Assembly: GCA_013368445.1 (NCBI GenBank) | Contig: JAACJO010000002.1 | Location: 2,790,001 to 2,854,000 of the forward strand | Reading direction: 5' to 3' | Length of the DNA stretch: 64,000 nt | DNA from: Leucocoprinus leucothites | Lineage: Eukaryota; Basidiomycota; Agaricomycetes; Agaricales; Agaricaceae | Part shown: piece after piece, positions 23,347 to 35,462 of the stretch | How the letters are laid out: each line of letters opens with the position of its first letter | How positions within the stretch are numbered: the stretch's first letter is position 1 | Notes under the pieces: model-generated | Databases searched by the model: none | Told to the model about the DNA's origin: nothing | The model's input: only the letters and a program-made list of their open reading frames with translations | Position numbers and translations under genes: made by a program

Positions 23347-23607
23347 GAGTGACGCTTGAGCTTACTTAAAGAGTAGAGAGAAAGGTTGGCTATTCAGGAG
23401 AGAATCTCTCGTAGCACGTTCTTCGCGGTGGGCAACGACAACACGACATTTGTGGCCGCAGGTCGTCAGTTTGGCCTTCCATGCATACAAACCGGGATAG
23501 GATGACCCGCTGAGTCTTCATCTTGTCCAGTAGTACGTCCGGTAGACAGATTTACCTTTTGACTGGCCAAGATTTACTTGTCGTGACAGGGGTAGAGGGA
23601 CGCCACG
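23347..23607 (+). repeat. diverged direct repeat, copy B
   Basis: Begins GAGTGACGCTTGAGCTTA and ends GGTAGAGGGACGCCACG. Shares with copy A the blocks CTCTCGTAG, CGCCAGTTTGGCCTTC (here CGTCAGTTTGGCCTTC), TTCATCTTGTC and GTAGTAC. It is about 66 bp shorter than copy A. Confidence 0.6.
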
Positions 23608-24031
23608 GGAATTCAAGTGGCATGTTCCAGGGCTGGTCTGCTATAGCCATTTGGTCTCGGACGCTTGGGATTACAAAACTGCCGAGACACCCATACAAGC
23701 TGCATTATTGCTCACTGGGGTCATGGGCTCATGGAGCGAATGAAAAGGACCCTTTCATAGTACTCGCCGGCATCCGCATCAGGGTGAACTGTGACACAAT
23801 CTCAGTAGCAGTTCTCTTGGCCCATTTCAATCATTCGTACAATTCAAACGAATAAGCTTGAACTTTTGAGACGAAGAACTAAACTGTGTTACGAACTGCT
23901 GAGTTCAGCAGAGAGTGTTTAACAAGGCGGGCCGTGGTAAAGCGCAAAGTCGGCTATGAAAAAGCTTTATTTCAACTATACGAACTCTTAGTATTTTGGT
24001 AATAAATTACTCTTGAATTAATTTGAAGGGT

Positions 24032-26197
24032 TTAGGAGCTTTTGGTCTCTTCGATCGTATCGGCGTCCTTAATGGTATGAACTGGCCCCTTGAACCAGTA
24101 CCTTCCACCATATTTGGGCACAAAATAGTACCCAAGAGAAAGTAGAAGAACTCCGCCTACAACGACGATTGTGTAGTTCATGCTATGCGATGTTGCTCCT
24201 GGCGATGGTGGGAACAGGAAGACGACAATCATGAGTAACATGTAGGCGGAAGCGATGAAAGACACTGGTCCACTCTATTGGGCAGGGAAATCAGTAACTG
24301 GTAGACGATAACCGATTTGAACTAACCAAAATGCCAAGGTTAAATGGCCCGTGAACAAATTCGGAACCTCCGACAAATCGGAGAATAATAGGGGTCACAA
24401 AGCCGATGTACTGGCACACCACTGACATCGTGAATACGGCGGTGATAGCAAGTGGACCAGCAAAAGAGATTAAACCGAGTAAGAGCGAGAGGAAGGCGCA
24501 GAAGCAGACAGCATAAATTGGCGTTTGCGTTCGTGAATTCAAGTTGTAAAGAGTCTTGGAGAACGGAAGGCCTTGGTCGCGTGAAAAGGCGAAAATTTGA
24601 CGGGAACCGGCAATAAGCTGCAGTTAGCGAAGAAAAAGTTTGAGTAGGGATCAGGGTTGGGTGAAGAGAAGGATACACACATAATCCATTCCGGTCATAA
24701 AAAGTGTGATGACTATGAATGCCCAAATAACAACGGTACCGGTAGGCCCAACACTATTAGCAAAGATCTAAAGGTCGTCATATTCAGCCGACAGCGCAGC
24801 GCGAACAAAGGGCGAGCGTACGGTAGCCATCGGTTGGCCTATGGGATTTGCAGCAACAGCTTGCAAGTCACCTCCGATATGGAATGCAAGAACAATATTC
24901 ACGACTGTCACAAGTTAGAAAGCATGGATTACGCAAAAAAGGTCCACTCACTCCATCCAAGGATAGAACTGAGGACTGTTGCACACATGATCGCAAAGGG
25001 AACGGCGCGTGGTGCATTTCTAGCTTCTTCACTGATATGAACACTAGTATCAAAGCCCGCTGCAAGTAGCGTAAATAGGGTGGACAGCTGACGGACAGCT
25101 AAAGGGGTACTGACCTACGGTCCAAGCTGGGGCCAAGAAGCTCAGGATGAATGCGTATCCATTGGACCAGCCAGAGACTAATAATGAATCAGACATCAAA
25201 TCATGCGAAGAAGAAAATTGTCCCTATACCGTTCTCGAAATGACCGAAAGCGAATGACGCTTTGTTCACGAATTCTCGAGGAGTCGCGATTGGCAGGGCA
25301 ATGATAACCGCCAAAAACAAACTGCCATAAGAGATCATTAGCCAAATTTCGAATCTCTGCTGGAAGTGGCTTACGCAAGATTCAGAAGCACATAAAAGTA
25401 TTGCAGCCGAGCAATGACCTTCGTGGCAAGACTTGCCAAGACGGCATGGAGAAAGAGAAGTGCGCAGTAGACGCCACTGCAAGAAAGATCACGTTTTCAC
25501 TAGCTCAAGGGTCGCGATAAAATTTGAACTTACAAGGTTTGTGCATTGGTCGCTTCGAACGAGCCTCCCGAGTTTATATTTACGGCCGCCATGATTTGAG
25601 TGGCGCAGCCCCAATCCACACTAGCCATTCCAGCAACATATGCCGCTGTGTTCACATCTGCGCAAATCGGTTAAACATGACGGATTCTGTCGCTAGCTAA
25701 AAACGATAACTCACAGCCAATTAGCCACGAGAGCAGTTTTCGGTAACGAGGCGAAGAGTATTTGAATGTCCAGTAATACAGGCCTCCAGCGGTTGGCGCG
25801 GCGGAACCGAGTTCAGCCATGGCCATAGCGACAAAAACCAAGAAGACGCAGCATGTAAACCACTAGAACAAATTGAGATCAACCCTCGACCTTGCTCCAG
25901 GCGCTCAGACACTTACACCCCAAACCATACCGACGGGACCACCATAGGGAATTGAGTACAGCAGCACTGCTCTACAAACGAAGAAGACCCGTCAAACTTT
26001 CGCTTCAACGCCACAGATGAGAATACTCACGCAATCGACTGTACAACACCGACTATTGTGAACGACAACCCGAAAAGCTCCACCCGACTGAAGTCTCTTT
26101 TGAATTCTTCTTTGTATCCTAGCCGAGCCAGAACATCCTGATCATTCAGAGACCGTTCGCTGTCAGTCGCGGAATGCTTCTCATTCGTGGAGGACAT
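24032..26197 (-). CDS. APC-superfamily permease (GABA/choline permease-like)
   Basis: A many-exon transporter on the minus strand, starting MSSTNEKHSATDSERSLNDQ and ending ADTIEETKSS with TAA at 24032-24034. After a hydrophilic N-terminus come FGLSFTIVGVVQSIA and the family mark PTAGGLYYWTFKYSS then SWLIG. Further exons give the DWGCATQIMAAVN, GWSNGYAFILSFLAPAWTVGGFD and HISEEARNAPRAVP segments typical of fungal GABA/choline permeases (UGA4/HNM1 type), then paired C-terminal helices. About 12 helices are expected. It should import an amino compound such as GABA, choline or a polyamine-related amine; the substrate is not certain. It lies 760 bp downstream of a glutamine-synthetase-like gene on the same strand. 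A TATATA element at 26236-26242 is about 40 bp before the ATG. Confidence 0.8.
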
Positions 26198-26957
26198 GGC
26201 GGGGGGAAAGCAGTGCGGCTATCATTGGGCCCAAGATATATAGGTGTCGTTGTGTAATCTCCAACGCACCATCGCTTCGAAGGTTCTCAGGGCCTAGCTA
26301 TTATTAGGCAGAGATTGACAGAAGCTTGGCCTGAAATGCGGTCCCCAGTTGGTTGTTTATCCATGCCCATTCAACCCTATGGCTAGTATTCCCATTATGC
26401 CGCTGTCGGCCTCTGTGATAGACTGCATGAGAGGCACACATCACGTTCAGTCGATGCCAGAGGCCTCGTACCTGGGTAACCAGTTTCCGATAACCCGCCA
26501 GTAGATGAAAAGGTCACAGCGCGTGTGTAACCCTAGTCGCTTGACATTTGTAGACTGATACAGGATCTCACGTTGGGAAAAATTCAATCGAAGCGCACCA
26601 GTATTTATTTGGATCAACCACATGATTCACTGAGTGGACAAGACTCCTGATGCGTGCCAAACCGGAACAGGAACCATTCAAATGCCGTAAGTTGCTGAGT
26701 TGAGCCTCGCTACGTATGCCCACGCACATCAAACAGATGTAATGGTGTATTTATCATTGCGAGACGAGTTTTCGGTGCGATGCGAAAATTACAAACAAGG
26801 TTTACTTATCACAGGTTGAGGAGGTGATGACGAGCACTCAGTAAAATTCTACTAAGCGAGTCAATTGTTCAGCCTCGTCTTGGTCTTGAAGTAACGCCCC
26901 CTCTAAGGTCTATCACGATTGGGATTAAGGAATCAGTCCAAGTCACATTCAGAGCAA
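26198..26957. other. region between the permease and ligase genes
   Basis: Promoter of the permease and 3' flank of the ligase. No coding sequence recognised. Confidence 0.35.
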
Positions 26958-28420
26958 TTAAGTGCAGCTGACCTTGTTAGCCGAAAGGTATTTCTCGATC
27001 AATACCTCGCCGAGGACCCCTTTCATTCCCTCGTCTCCTGCAAGATTGTTCCTGGCTTCATCGATATTGAGCGGCATCCTCTTTGTTATTCCTAGAGCCC
27101 TCCTCTCTTCCTCCGTCATTTCCCAGGCACATTTGGGACCGGGACAATCCTTGAGCTGTAGAGGTTTCATTTCCTTCAGTCCACGCAGCCCAGCACCAAT
27201 GATAGCCGCCAATGCTAGGTGAGGATGGGCCGTCCCATCCACAAAGCGCATCTCGAAATTCCTTGATGACGGAGAGGTCGCGTTTGTGAGACGAATAGGG
27301 GCTTCACGATTTTCAGTGCCGTAATGTACATAGGTACCACCGCTCCAGACTCCATCAGCCATGCGCTTATATGAAGCGGGAGTAGGGAGGGTGATGGCAG
27401 GAAGTGAGGGCAGGTGCTCGATCACGCCAGCGAGGAACGCCGATTCGTACTTGGACATCTGATCCAAGGGTTTTTGTCCTTCATTAGTGGAATGAACAGA
27501 GATATGGGTGTGCGCAGCAGATCCAGCGCTCGTCATGAATGGTCTGGGAGCAAAAGTGGCATGAAGGCCGTGTTTCGATGCGACATTGACTATGAGTTCA
27601 CGAGTGAAGATGAGTTGATCTGCGGCGTCTAGTGGGCTGAGAGGTCCACCGACAACTTCATACTGGCCAGGGGCGGCTTCCGAATGGATCATCTGGAGAG
27701 ACAGACCTGAGGCCTGCATACCGTTTCCTATCTCCTCCAGGACTGTGGCTTCCTTAGATCCGGCGAGAAATCCAGCAGGGGCAGACCATTGGTGAACATT
27801 GGAAGGCTGCACAGACTTGGTGGAACTAAGAAGAATAAACTCAGACTCAAAGCCAACAAGAAACTCGGCATTGCACGATCGCTTAGCATCTCTACAATAC
27901 TTATTAAGAAAATCGTGTCTAGAATCATGGTAAACATGCTCACTCGACGATTCTTTTCAGCAATGTCCTTGGACATAAGCTTACTTGTACGCTGGTCGAA
28001 CCGTCGATCCCTTGATATGGAGTCTTTTCTTCAAATCGGCCAAGAACGCCCAGATGGCCGTCAGCAAAGGGCAACGGCCGCAGGGTAGAAACGTCAGGCG
28101 CGTAGAGATACTCTCCGATAGGTGGGAAACCTGGAGGAGTAATAAGGTATACGAGGCCGAGACCAACTTTTGCAATGTTCACGCCAGGTCGGTTTGATGC
28201 CAGGAGCTGTTTGAAGTAATGGATAGGCACAACTCGACAGCGTCTCACGTTGACCAAGTCAACCCAATATATGCGGACGTAGGCTGTCTGATCTGAGAGT
28301 GTTGTTGCACTTGATCGGGCGTGGTCACTCACAATACTGTGATTCTAACTTGTCAAGCTGGTAAGCGACTGTTTCCAAGTTGTCTGGCTTGAATGCCACG
28401 CCATGGTTGTAGACGTCCAT
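26958..28420 (-). CDS. glutamine-synthetase-like ligase (FluG/gamma-glutamyl-amine type)
   Basis: Three exons (28420-28333, 28292-27944, 27891-26958) give a frame-checked 456-residue protein, the size of class I glutamine synthetase relatives. An N-terminal beta-grasp-like part (YVRIYWVDLVNVRRCRVVP) is followed by the catalytic domain. Metal-binding glutamates are in GFESEF and MIHSEAAPGQYEV, the metal-binding His in AHTHIS, the glutamate-binding NREAPIR, and the C-terminal RFVDGTAHPHLALAAIIGAG. The lineage fits FluG C-terminal domains and bacterial gamma-glutamylpolyamine synthetases better than housekeeping eukaryotic glutamine synthetase, which is shorter. It would join glutamate to ammonia or an amine using ATP in the cytosol. 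Next to an amine/amino-acid permease, a nitrogen-scavenging role is likely but inferred. Confidence 0.85.
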
Positions 28421-30014
28421 CGTGATAGGGATATGACACAGGACGATTGCAGTCTGGGCTCAAGATAATCTTTCGAAATTTGCGCTCCTAAATATATCAC
28501 GATAGCCTATTGGAGCATGCCAGAGCTTCGCTGATTGAAAGCTCCCACTGATTGATGTATAGACCATGATTGTGATCGGACTATAAAACTTCCCTATCAC
28601 CATCCCATGAGTTGCTTCACAAGAACATGATATTCGTGCCAGACCTCCATATGCCCATGGGTAGGCCGGAAATTTTAATTTCGACTAACCAAAATAGATT
28701 CCTAGTCACTCCTTGGAAAATGGCCGATGGCTGAAAACAAATTTCTTGGACCCGAAAATGTGCTAGTACTTGATCAACTGACTCCGACTGAGAAGTAAAT
28801 CGACCATGACGCAGGTGCTTAACCTTACGAAGCTCACGCCGCAGCGCTCAATGGTTCATTTCAGAGTGCAATTCCGCCATTGTCACAGCGTGAGAACCTA
28901 CTTAGAATACGAGGCTCTTGTTCGTGAGCGCATCCATGTCCCGCTATACAGAGATAGGCCAAGGTTCTCGAGGCTGCCTGACCCTCGAGTCCGAGTCAAT
29001 CGTTCCACCAAAAGATCGTGCAAGATCATGTATGTAAAAGCACTGAACGTTATCATGTTGGCCATTTCCTGGATTCCGATTTTAGGCGCGATCCGCACTC
29101 GGTGCCGATCCTGATTGGATAAAAATCATCAGAGAGTTTAGAAGCTAGCTGCTAGACTCGGTGGACAAGCGTGCCATCGAAATCCGTCAGTGCCATCAGG
29201 CGGCCGTCAGTACGGTGTGGTCGTGTGATGTAGCCCCTGACCCTGACCATCATCCCGTCCTGTAATGACGCAAACCGAAAATCCACAAACCTGGACCTAC
29301 TAGTGCCACAGACTGAGGCTAAAATCGGGAGTAAGTATGAATTATAGGATACGTCTCTGAATATGAGTACATCCCTGCCAGGCTAAGGTAAGTCTTGGGT
29401 GTTCTCACGCCTCGATAAGAAATTCTTCTGACGAGATAGTACATGTGACCGTTGACGTTCTGTGATAGTTTCTTGACCATTCGCCACGCCGTCGCCACAC
29501 CCGAAGTCTCACCTAGAGTCACCTAAAGACCACCGTGATTGCGCAACCGACACAGCGGAAAGCACCGGTTTGTTGCATGTGTTCATATATCATTTTGTGC
29601 TCAAAGCTCAGCGACCAACCTTCAAGCGCCGTAGATCTTACCGAATTCATTGTCAATTCATTGTCTTCTCACCTATCAGAGGAACTTCCCGTGGCCTGTC
29701 GTGCCAAGGTTTGGACCCGAACAAAGACGGGTTCCACTATTCAAAGCTAAGATTTTGATTCTTTGAAACTGTTGCCGAGAAGCACGCGTGACAGAGCCCT
29801 TAGAATTCAAATGGTGATGGGCCAAGTTATTTCTGCCTCGTCTTCGCCTGTCACTGGAGCACGATGGGAATGCCCCCAGGTGATGAGAATAGAATCGACT
29901 AAACTTATTAAGTCTGGCATGATCCTGACTCCGTGCAGAAATACCTCAACCTTCCTCTCGACCTGTGCCCGAGCAACTTCAGCCACGCCCCCTTCGAAAG
30001 CACCTACCGCCGCG
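28421..30014. other. long intergenic region
   Basis: Divergent promoter region between the ligase (minus) and the seven-helix protein (plus). An open frame at 28806-29114 (102 codons) and the frame leading into 30015 from 29763 are unrecognised; I prefer the ATG at 30015 as start because membrane-protein features begin there. Confidence 0.35.
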
Positions 30015-31319
30015 ATGGCTGATTTCCCCTCCTCCTATCGTCCGGATGAGACACCTGACGTGATCTTCGCTGAGCACACCTGGCTACAAGGTGCCTTCCT
30101 GGGAGCAGTGGCCTACGGCATCCAATTCATCCTCTATGTTATGACATGCTTCTTCCTCTGGAAGCTACGGAACCCTACGAATAACCGGCAAAACATTCTT
30201 TTCATTATCTATATTTCAATCATCTTTGTTCTCTCGACGCTCTACATGGCCGGATTGTTGCAGTTTACGCAGCTTTCCTTTATTGATGGAAGGAACATAC
30301 CCGGTGGACCGAAAGCGTTCGAAGAAGAAATGTTCTCCCTCCCGATAGACATGCTCGCAAATGTGATCATGGTGTTAAATAGCTGGTTTTGTGACATCAT
30401 CAATGTGCGTATAACAAGGCTCGCTGCTCTGACTGACTTTGTTGACATTGTGCAACGTAACTCAGGTCTGGAGATGTTGGGTAATTTACCAGGGGTGTCG
30501 CGTCCCATCCTGGATTGTAAACACTATACCAATACTGCTCTACATGGGCTCCGTAGGTAAGAGCATCATATTATTCCTTGGCTTATATCCGTAAAGCAGA
30601 GAGCTAACCTCTCGCAGCATTTGGCGTCCTCTTCCTCAAGCAGGTCGGGACAGTCTCCCAGTCGCCCTGGGACGCAGCAGGGATCAATTTCACCATTCCA
30701 TACTACGCAATGTCCCTGGCATTGAACATCCTCATCACCCTTCTCATTGTCCTTCGGCTCCTGGTCTACCGCCATCGTATCGTGCAAGCCCTGGGGACCG
30801 CTCAAGGCTCGCAATATACATCTCTAGCGGCCATGATCGTCGAGTCTGCCGCCATCTATTCAACATTCTCACTCTTGTTCCTTATCCCCTTTGCTCTGGG
30901 CAGCCAACTTTCACAATTATTCCTTCAAGGGCTGTCAATAGTGCAGGTGAGCTATTGAGTGTTGTTACCGTGTCACGAGGTTCGGCGTCTGATCGGTGCT
31001 ACAGGGTGTATCCACCTTCCTCATCATCTTCCGCGTTGCCACAGGCAAGGGCTGGTCGCAGGACACCTACGCAAATACAATGACGATGCAAACAAGCACT
31101 CTTGCAATTCGGACGCCAGGTGGAAACAGCCACTCAAGCCGCCCGACAAGGAGGGGAACGAGCGGATATTCGACCTATGACAAAGACCTCGAGACCCGTG
31201 ACGACCCCATTGTGCTAGGGCCAATCTCAACATCATCGGACGATGATTGGCTAAGTCCAAAGAAAAGTATCAGCAACATAGAGATCTCCAAACATGTCAC
31301 TGTCGAGGAGTCAGTGTAA
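30015..31319 (+). CDS. seven-helix membrane protein (fungal receptor-like)
   Basis: Four exons (30015-30404, 30466-30556, 30618-30946, 31005-31319) give a frame-checked 374-residue protein. Seven hydrophobic segments are visible, beginning at about residues 27 (GAVAYGIQFILYVMTCFFLW), 58, 108, 140, 175, 215 and 245. A WRCWVIY motif follows helix 3, where many basidiomycete integral membrane proteins of this kind have WR-x-VIY. The C-terminal tail (about 100 residues) is hydrophilic, Ser/Thr-rich and probably cytosolic. It contains no GPCR-defining motif that I can name, so 'receptor-like' rests on topology. The in-frame extension upstream to 29763 is not needed. Confidence 0.75.
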
Positions 31320-31981
31320 CCCAACCGCCTTGCGAAAACGACGTATGCTTTTCATCTCTGTACAGTATGTTGATTGAATCCCTCGGATTTCGATATCGGG
31401 ATTGTTTCTAGGATACATGGTTTATTGTATCTTTACTGGAGTTGTTGATGTACCCAACTCGCTACGATCCCTATGGATCGATTCTCCGCCGAGGGGGGGG
31501 TATTCAGTGTTACCGGGTATATGGTATCTTACTGTCTCAAGCTGATTTAGTCACGATATGTGTGTGTTAATAGACTGGGACGCTGAACATGTATTTCTCG
31601 GCCAAAATGTCGAATTTAGTTATTCTCAAACCAAGGGAATAGTACTAGTATCACGACTATGAACATGTAGAAGCGAGGCCCTGGGCACGATCAGGGCGAA
31701 GATCGTCCTAAGCGAGTCTATTACTTGGGAAAACATCATAGAACAATACTGCGCCTCAACAGCGGTCTCCACGGTGCTCGCAAATTTCCGAATGCCTGAC
31801 AAAATGTATTGGCATACGCCAAACGTCAACAATATTACCGAGGCGATGGTACCAACCGGGCAGTCCTTAACGCCGCTTACTAAACATAGACGCAAGTGTG
31901 CAATTCGGACAATCACAACACCCGCATGATGCAGTTTCTCATTGATTATCTTGCTGTGACCGCCTGATATCATTAGAAGAA
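31320..31981. other. intergenic region between convergent genes
   Basis: 3' flanks of the seven-helix gene and APN2. A run of nine G occurs at 31492-31500. A hydrophobic minus-strand ORF (31626-32048) overlaps the APN2 end in another frame and is discussed under rejected items. Confidence 0.35.
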
Positions 31982-34184
31982 TCAGCGTCCATGCTTGGCT
32001 GATGATATCGAAGCTCGAGATTCCATCTGTTTCGCCTGTTTCCTCCAATCACTCGACCACCTGAAAAAGTTGCAACGATATGTGAGGTCGACCTCTTCGC
32101 GAAGACGTTCCGCCTTCCCTCTGTCCCATCCAGGCCCCACAGGTCTACATAGCGGCATATGAAAAAAAGAGAGATCAATTAGAAGAGAACTTGACGTCAA
32201 GAGGCGATACAGTGCCCATACCGAGAACAAATGAAAAACTTCTTCCCTTTGTTCGGACCTGGCTTGTTGACGGTAAATTCCTTTGCTGGTTCTCCGTGAA
32301 TGATACAATTTGGGGGTTGCACGGGGGCGAGGAGGTTGTTCCAAACTTGTTTGATTTCATCTCCGTTCGCTGTGCCTGTGGATGAAGCCTGGGATGAAAC
32401 TGGAGCGTCGTATAGTATGAAAGTGTCTTCGTCAATTATAGACTCCTCGAGGATTTGCGAGGACGTGCTGGATTTGTTTAATGTAGACGAAGATGACGAT
32501 TGAGGAGTGTTAGGCTTGTTGAAGAATGACGAGAGCTTTGCTTGTCCAGGATCGTTCTTCCCCTTCTTGTCCGTCTTCTTTTCCGATGGTTTGGCCTTCT
32601 TCGAAGCAGACTGGGATGAGTACTTCTCAACCGTTATTTTGCGCTTCAGTGGCTGAGGAACAGTTGAGACATCTGACGATGTCTGTGTGGGAGACGGCGT
32701 AGGCAGTTCAACGGATAGAGACGGTGTCTGTGAAATGGGTGGCGTATGTTCATGAGAAGATGGCGATAAGGTGAGGCTGTCTGGTTCGATTCGAGCTTCT
32801 GGTTTATTACGTTGATCAGGAGCACTAAGTTGATAGGTCGGTGATGCGATGGCAGCCTGGTCGACTGTCTTGTTCTTTCCAAAGAAACTGCGTAACGAAG
32901 TCTGCTTTCCGGAGTGTTCTTCCCAAAACTTTGCAGCCAGTCTGGGAGGTTCCTTCTTGCCACCCGAATTTGCCTTGATGCCTAAGACGTCTCGAAGCTT
33001 GATTACTTGGCCGTCTTGGCCAGTGATCTCATCATGGAAGTCAACAAAAACTGGGCAGTGATCACTGCCCTTCACGTCTTGCTGTACGTCGGCGGCTTTG
33101 ATCCAAGGTAGAAGTCCAGGGGTGATAAGTATATAGTCAATCCGAGTTCCGTAATTAGTCTCGCGGGCGGATATCTTGGTATTCCAGCCTTCGCAATAGG
33201 ATCAGAATTGTTCGGCACTGATGATTGACTCGAGAAACCCTCACATGTATACATTCCCTTCCTACCCGGCCAAAAACGTCTGACAATATCGATTAAGGGT
33301 CCTCCAGTCCCGTCTTTCGTTTGTAACCAGTCGCGCAGCCACCTTCGACATTCCCTTTCCCAAAACCCATCTTCATCTTCCATCCCTGCCGCTTTTCCTC
33401 TTGCAACCATAATATTCCCTTCGCAATGGTCTATAACAGCCGCGCACGCGTTGATGTCTCCGAGAACTATGACTTCTCTTCCTTCCTCCTGCAAGCCTCT
33501 GACGCGTTCTGATAAAACTCGGTGGTAATCCATTTTGTACTTGTCACGTTCGTCGGTCCCAGTACCATCATTCGGACAGTACACATTGATGAGGACAAAG
33601 AGCCCGAAATCCACTGTTACGGCACGCCCCTCGCTATCTAGATGCTTGTAATCCAATTCGTCATTATACATGAGCTGAGGAGGATAATTCTCATAGCGAG
33701 AAACGCGCTCTTCGGGTGTAAAAGGAGGTTTCGGCTGGATGAGCCCCGTTATGCCTTCTTCCGCTTTTACAGGTGTGACTGTCGCGATTCTGGTATAAGT
33801 CGCGACGCCGGAGTACCCTGACTTCTTGAGAGGAAAGGAGAAGAAGGAATCATAGGATGGTGGTAGTGCAACAGATTTAGGTAAGGTCTGGCGAGACGAT
33901 TTCATTTCTTATAATAAAAGGGTCAGCGTCACCCGGGCTTTTCACAAGAAAATCGCACCTTGAAAGCAGATAATATCTGCTTCGAGCTTGTCTAGTATCG
34001 CATCGTGACTCTCGAGCGTGTTCCATCTTTTACCGCCAATTATAATTATTTATAGTTGAACAGAACAATGTGAGGCTTACGGGTGATACTGAGGGATCGT
34101 TCGGACTCCATTCTGCGGGGGAAATATCAGATAATTCAGGTAGGTGAAATTTTGACATACTATGTTCCATGTTAATATACGCAT
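31982..34184 (-). CDS. APN2: DNA-(apurinic/apyrimidinic site) endonuclease 2
   Basis: Six exons (34184-34161, 34112-34081, 34026-33959, 33907-33245, 33188-32222, 32144-31982) give a frame-checked 638-residue protein. The N-terminus MRILTWNINGVR is the ExoIII/EEP start. The metal-binding Glu is in CFQEMK, then VLGDINAC, and the catalytic SDHCPVF is at about residue 303-309. The C-terminal region is disordered and holds two PCNA-binding (PIP) motifs, QTSLRSFF (about 358) and QAKLSSFF (about 478). It ends in a GRF zinc finger beginning CIIHGEP (about 557). The finger's last part is in exon 6 (CNFFRW), so stopping at the longest ORF would truncate it. It works in nuclear base-excision repair, cutting abasic sites and trimming 3' ends. 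Confidence 0.9.
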
Positions 34185-34480
34185 TCTGTCACGACATGGC
34201 AAGAGAGAAATATAGTCGATTGAATACTGTTGTGATCGTTACTGTTACGCTTACCCTCACTGACAAGGTGGTGCATATATTTATTTGCCTGAAACAACCG
34301 AACCAAACAAGTCCTTAGAAGCCCTTCTTTTCAGAGCGAACAACTACTCTGATTCAAGACGGCAAGGTGCCGGGCTCATGGACATATTTAACGAACCCAG
34401 CTTCGCTTATCGCACATCACCGTATAAATGTCGAAACGAGAACATTTTACTTCTTCTGGTCGATCTGGTTTCACATGCAC

Positions 34481-35462
34481 ATGTCCCGGTCGATCATTCT
34501 GTCATGTTTCTGGTTACTCGTCCTTTCTACAACTCGGGTCAATCCGTCCCCAAACAAATCTACTATCCTACATACGACGTCAGCGCGTCAGCCTCCGCGA
34601 AGGAAGCGCACGAAACCATTCATTTTTTTGAGTTCTCTCCTCGCCATCCCTTCTATGTCTCAACTTCCACCTAGCCCCGCAGTTACGCTAGGAGGAACTG
34701 TCACACCCGTCTCTGCGGGTGCCATCACTGCCCAGCCGGATACTTATGCTCTATCTAATCAAGCTAGTCTAGCTCCTACAGCCAGTAATGCTATCTCGCC
34801 CGGTATTGCCACAGTCACGATCTCTGGGAACGATTCTGCCCCTCAGAATCACACCGGTACCTCAATTCCAAACAACTCGCCAGCAGGAGGAATTATTATG
34901 ACAAAGCCACCCCAATCCTCTACTTCATTCTACAAGATTGCAGCGAACGAGATCGTGACTTTCGGCTGGAACTTCACATTTATTGCTCAAAACCCGGATA
35001 ATATCACCATTTCTGCGATTTGCGATAATGGGAACACCTATCCCGTAGGACCGACCAATGGTGTTATTCCAGGAACTGCGACAGAAGTAGCCTGGGACTT
35101 GCACTCCTGGCAAGTGAACAATCCTGGGATGCCTTTGGCTCAGGGAACATATACGTTGACTATGTGGGACAACAGGGGGAAGAGCGCGGTTCCAATGCCA
35201 GGTTTGATGCGGCCGTATAATAATCTTCGTTTCGCGCTTTACACGCCGCAGCCCTATATACCCTTGGATGGCGGTGAGTCACTTTATGCCGGGAGTTCTG
35301 TTCTTGTCCTTAACCCCGTTATCGCCAGGATGGACTTGTTCAGACTGTCACAATTCAGGCATGTTATCTGCATCTACACATCCTGCCTTCGTCGGTTTCG
35401 TCGTCTCAGCCTTGGTCATCTTCATCTCTGGACTGAATCTGCTTCGCTCCAACGTACATTGA
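34481..35462 (+). CDS. DUF7137-like secreted/membrane-anchored protein
   Basis: Two exons (34481-35273, 35329-35462) give a frame-checked 308-residue protein. The N-terminal stretch SRSIILSCFWLLVLSTTRV looks like a signal peptide. The body contains the fungal DUF7137 pattern: STSFYKIAANEIVTFGWNFT, NPDNITISAIC, WDLHSWQ and LAQGTYTLTMWDNRG. The spliced end has two Cys (TCSDC) and a C-terminal transmembrane helix (FVGFVVSALVIFISGLNLL), so the protein is probably on the cell surface. The start is uncertain: ATGs at 34475 and 34481 both work and the frame is open upstream to 34367. The gene is close to and divergent from APN2 (296 bp apart), so the two may share a promoter region. Function unknown. 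Confidence 0.75.

Larger units (their letters stand above)
22290..24031. other. gene-poor region with a diverged direct duplication
   Basis: Apart from the two-copy repeat listed next, only short unrecognised ORFs occur (79 codons at 22561-22800 minus, 110 codons at 23523-23855 plus). The latter partly overlaps the second repeat copy, so it is unlikely to be a gene. Confidence 0.35.

Noticed and set aside
26962..27222. Plus-strand ORF inside the ligase gene
   Set aside because: Shadow of the glutamine-synthetase-like exon on the opposite strand.
31626..32048. 140-codon hydrophobic minus-strand ORF
   Set aside because: Its N-terminal part overlaps the APN2 GRF-finger exon in another frame, no signal or family pattern is recognisable, and splice-free hydrophobic ORFs of this size occur by chance.
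32197..32221. Stop of the long APN2 ORF at 32197 as the gene end
   Set aside because: Reading past the GTATGG donor loses the last zinc-binding part; splicing to 32144 restores the GRF finger (CNFFRW) and stays in frame.
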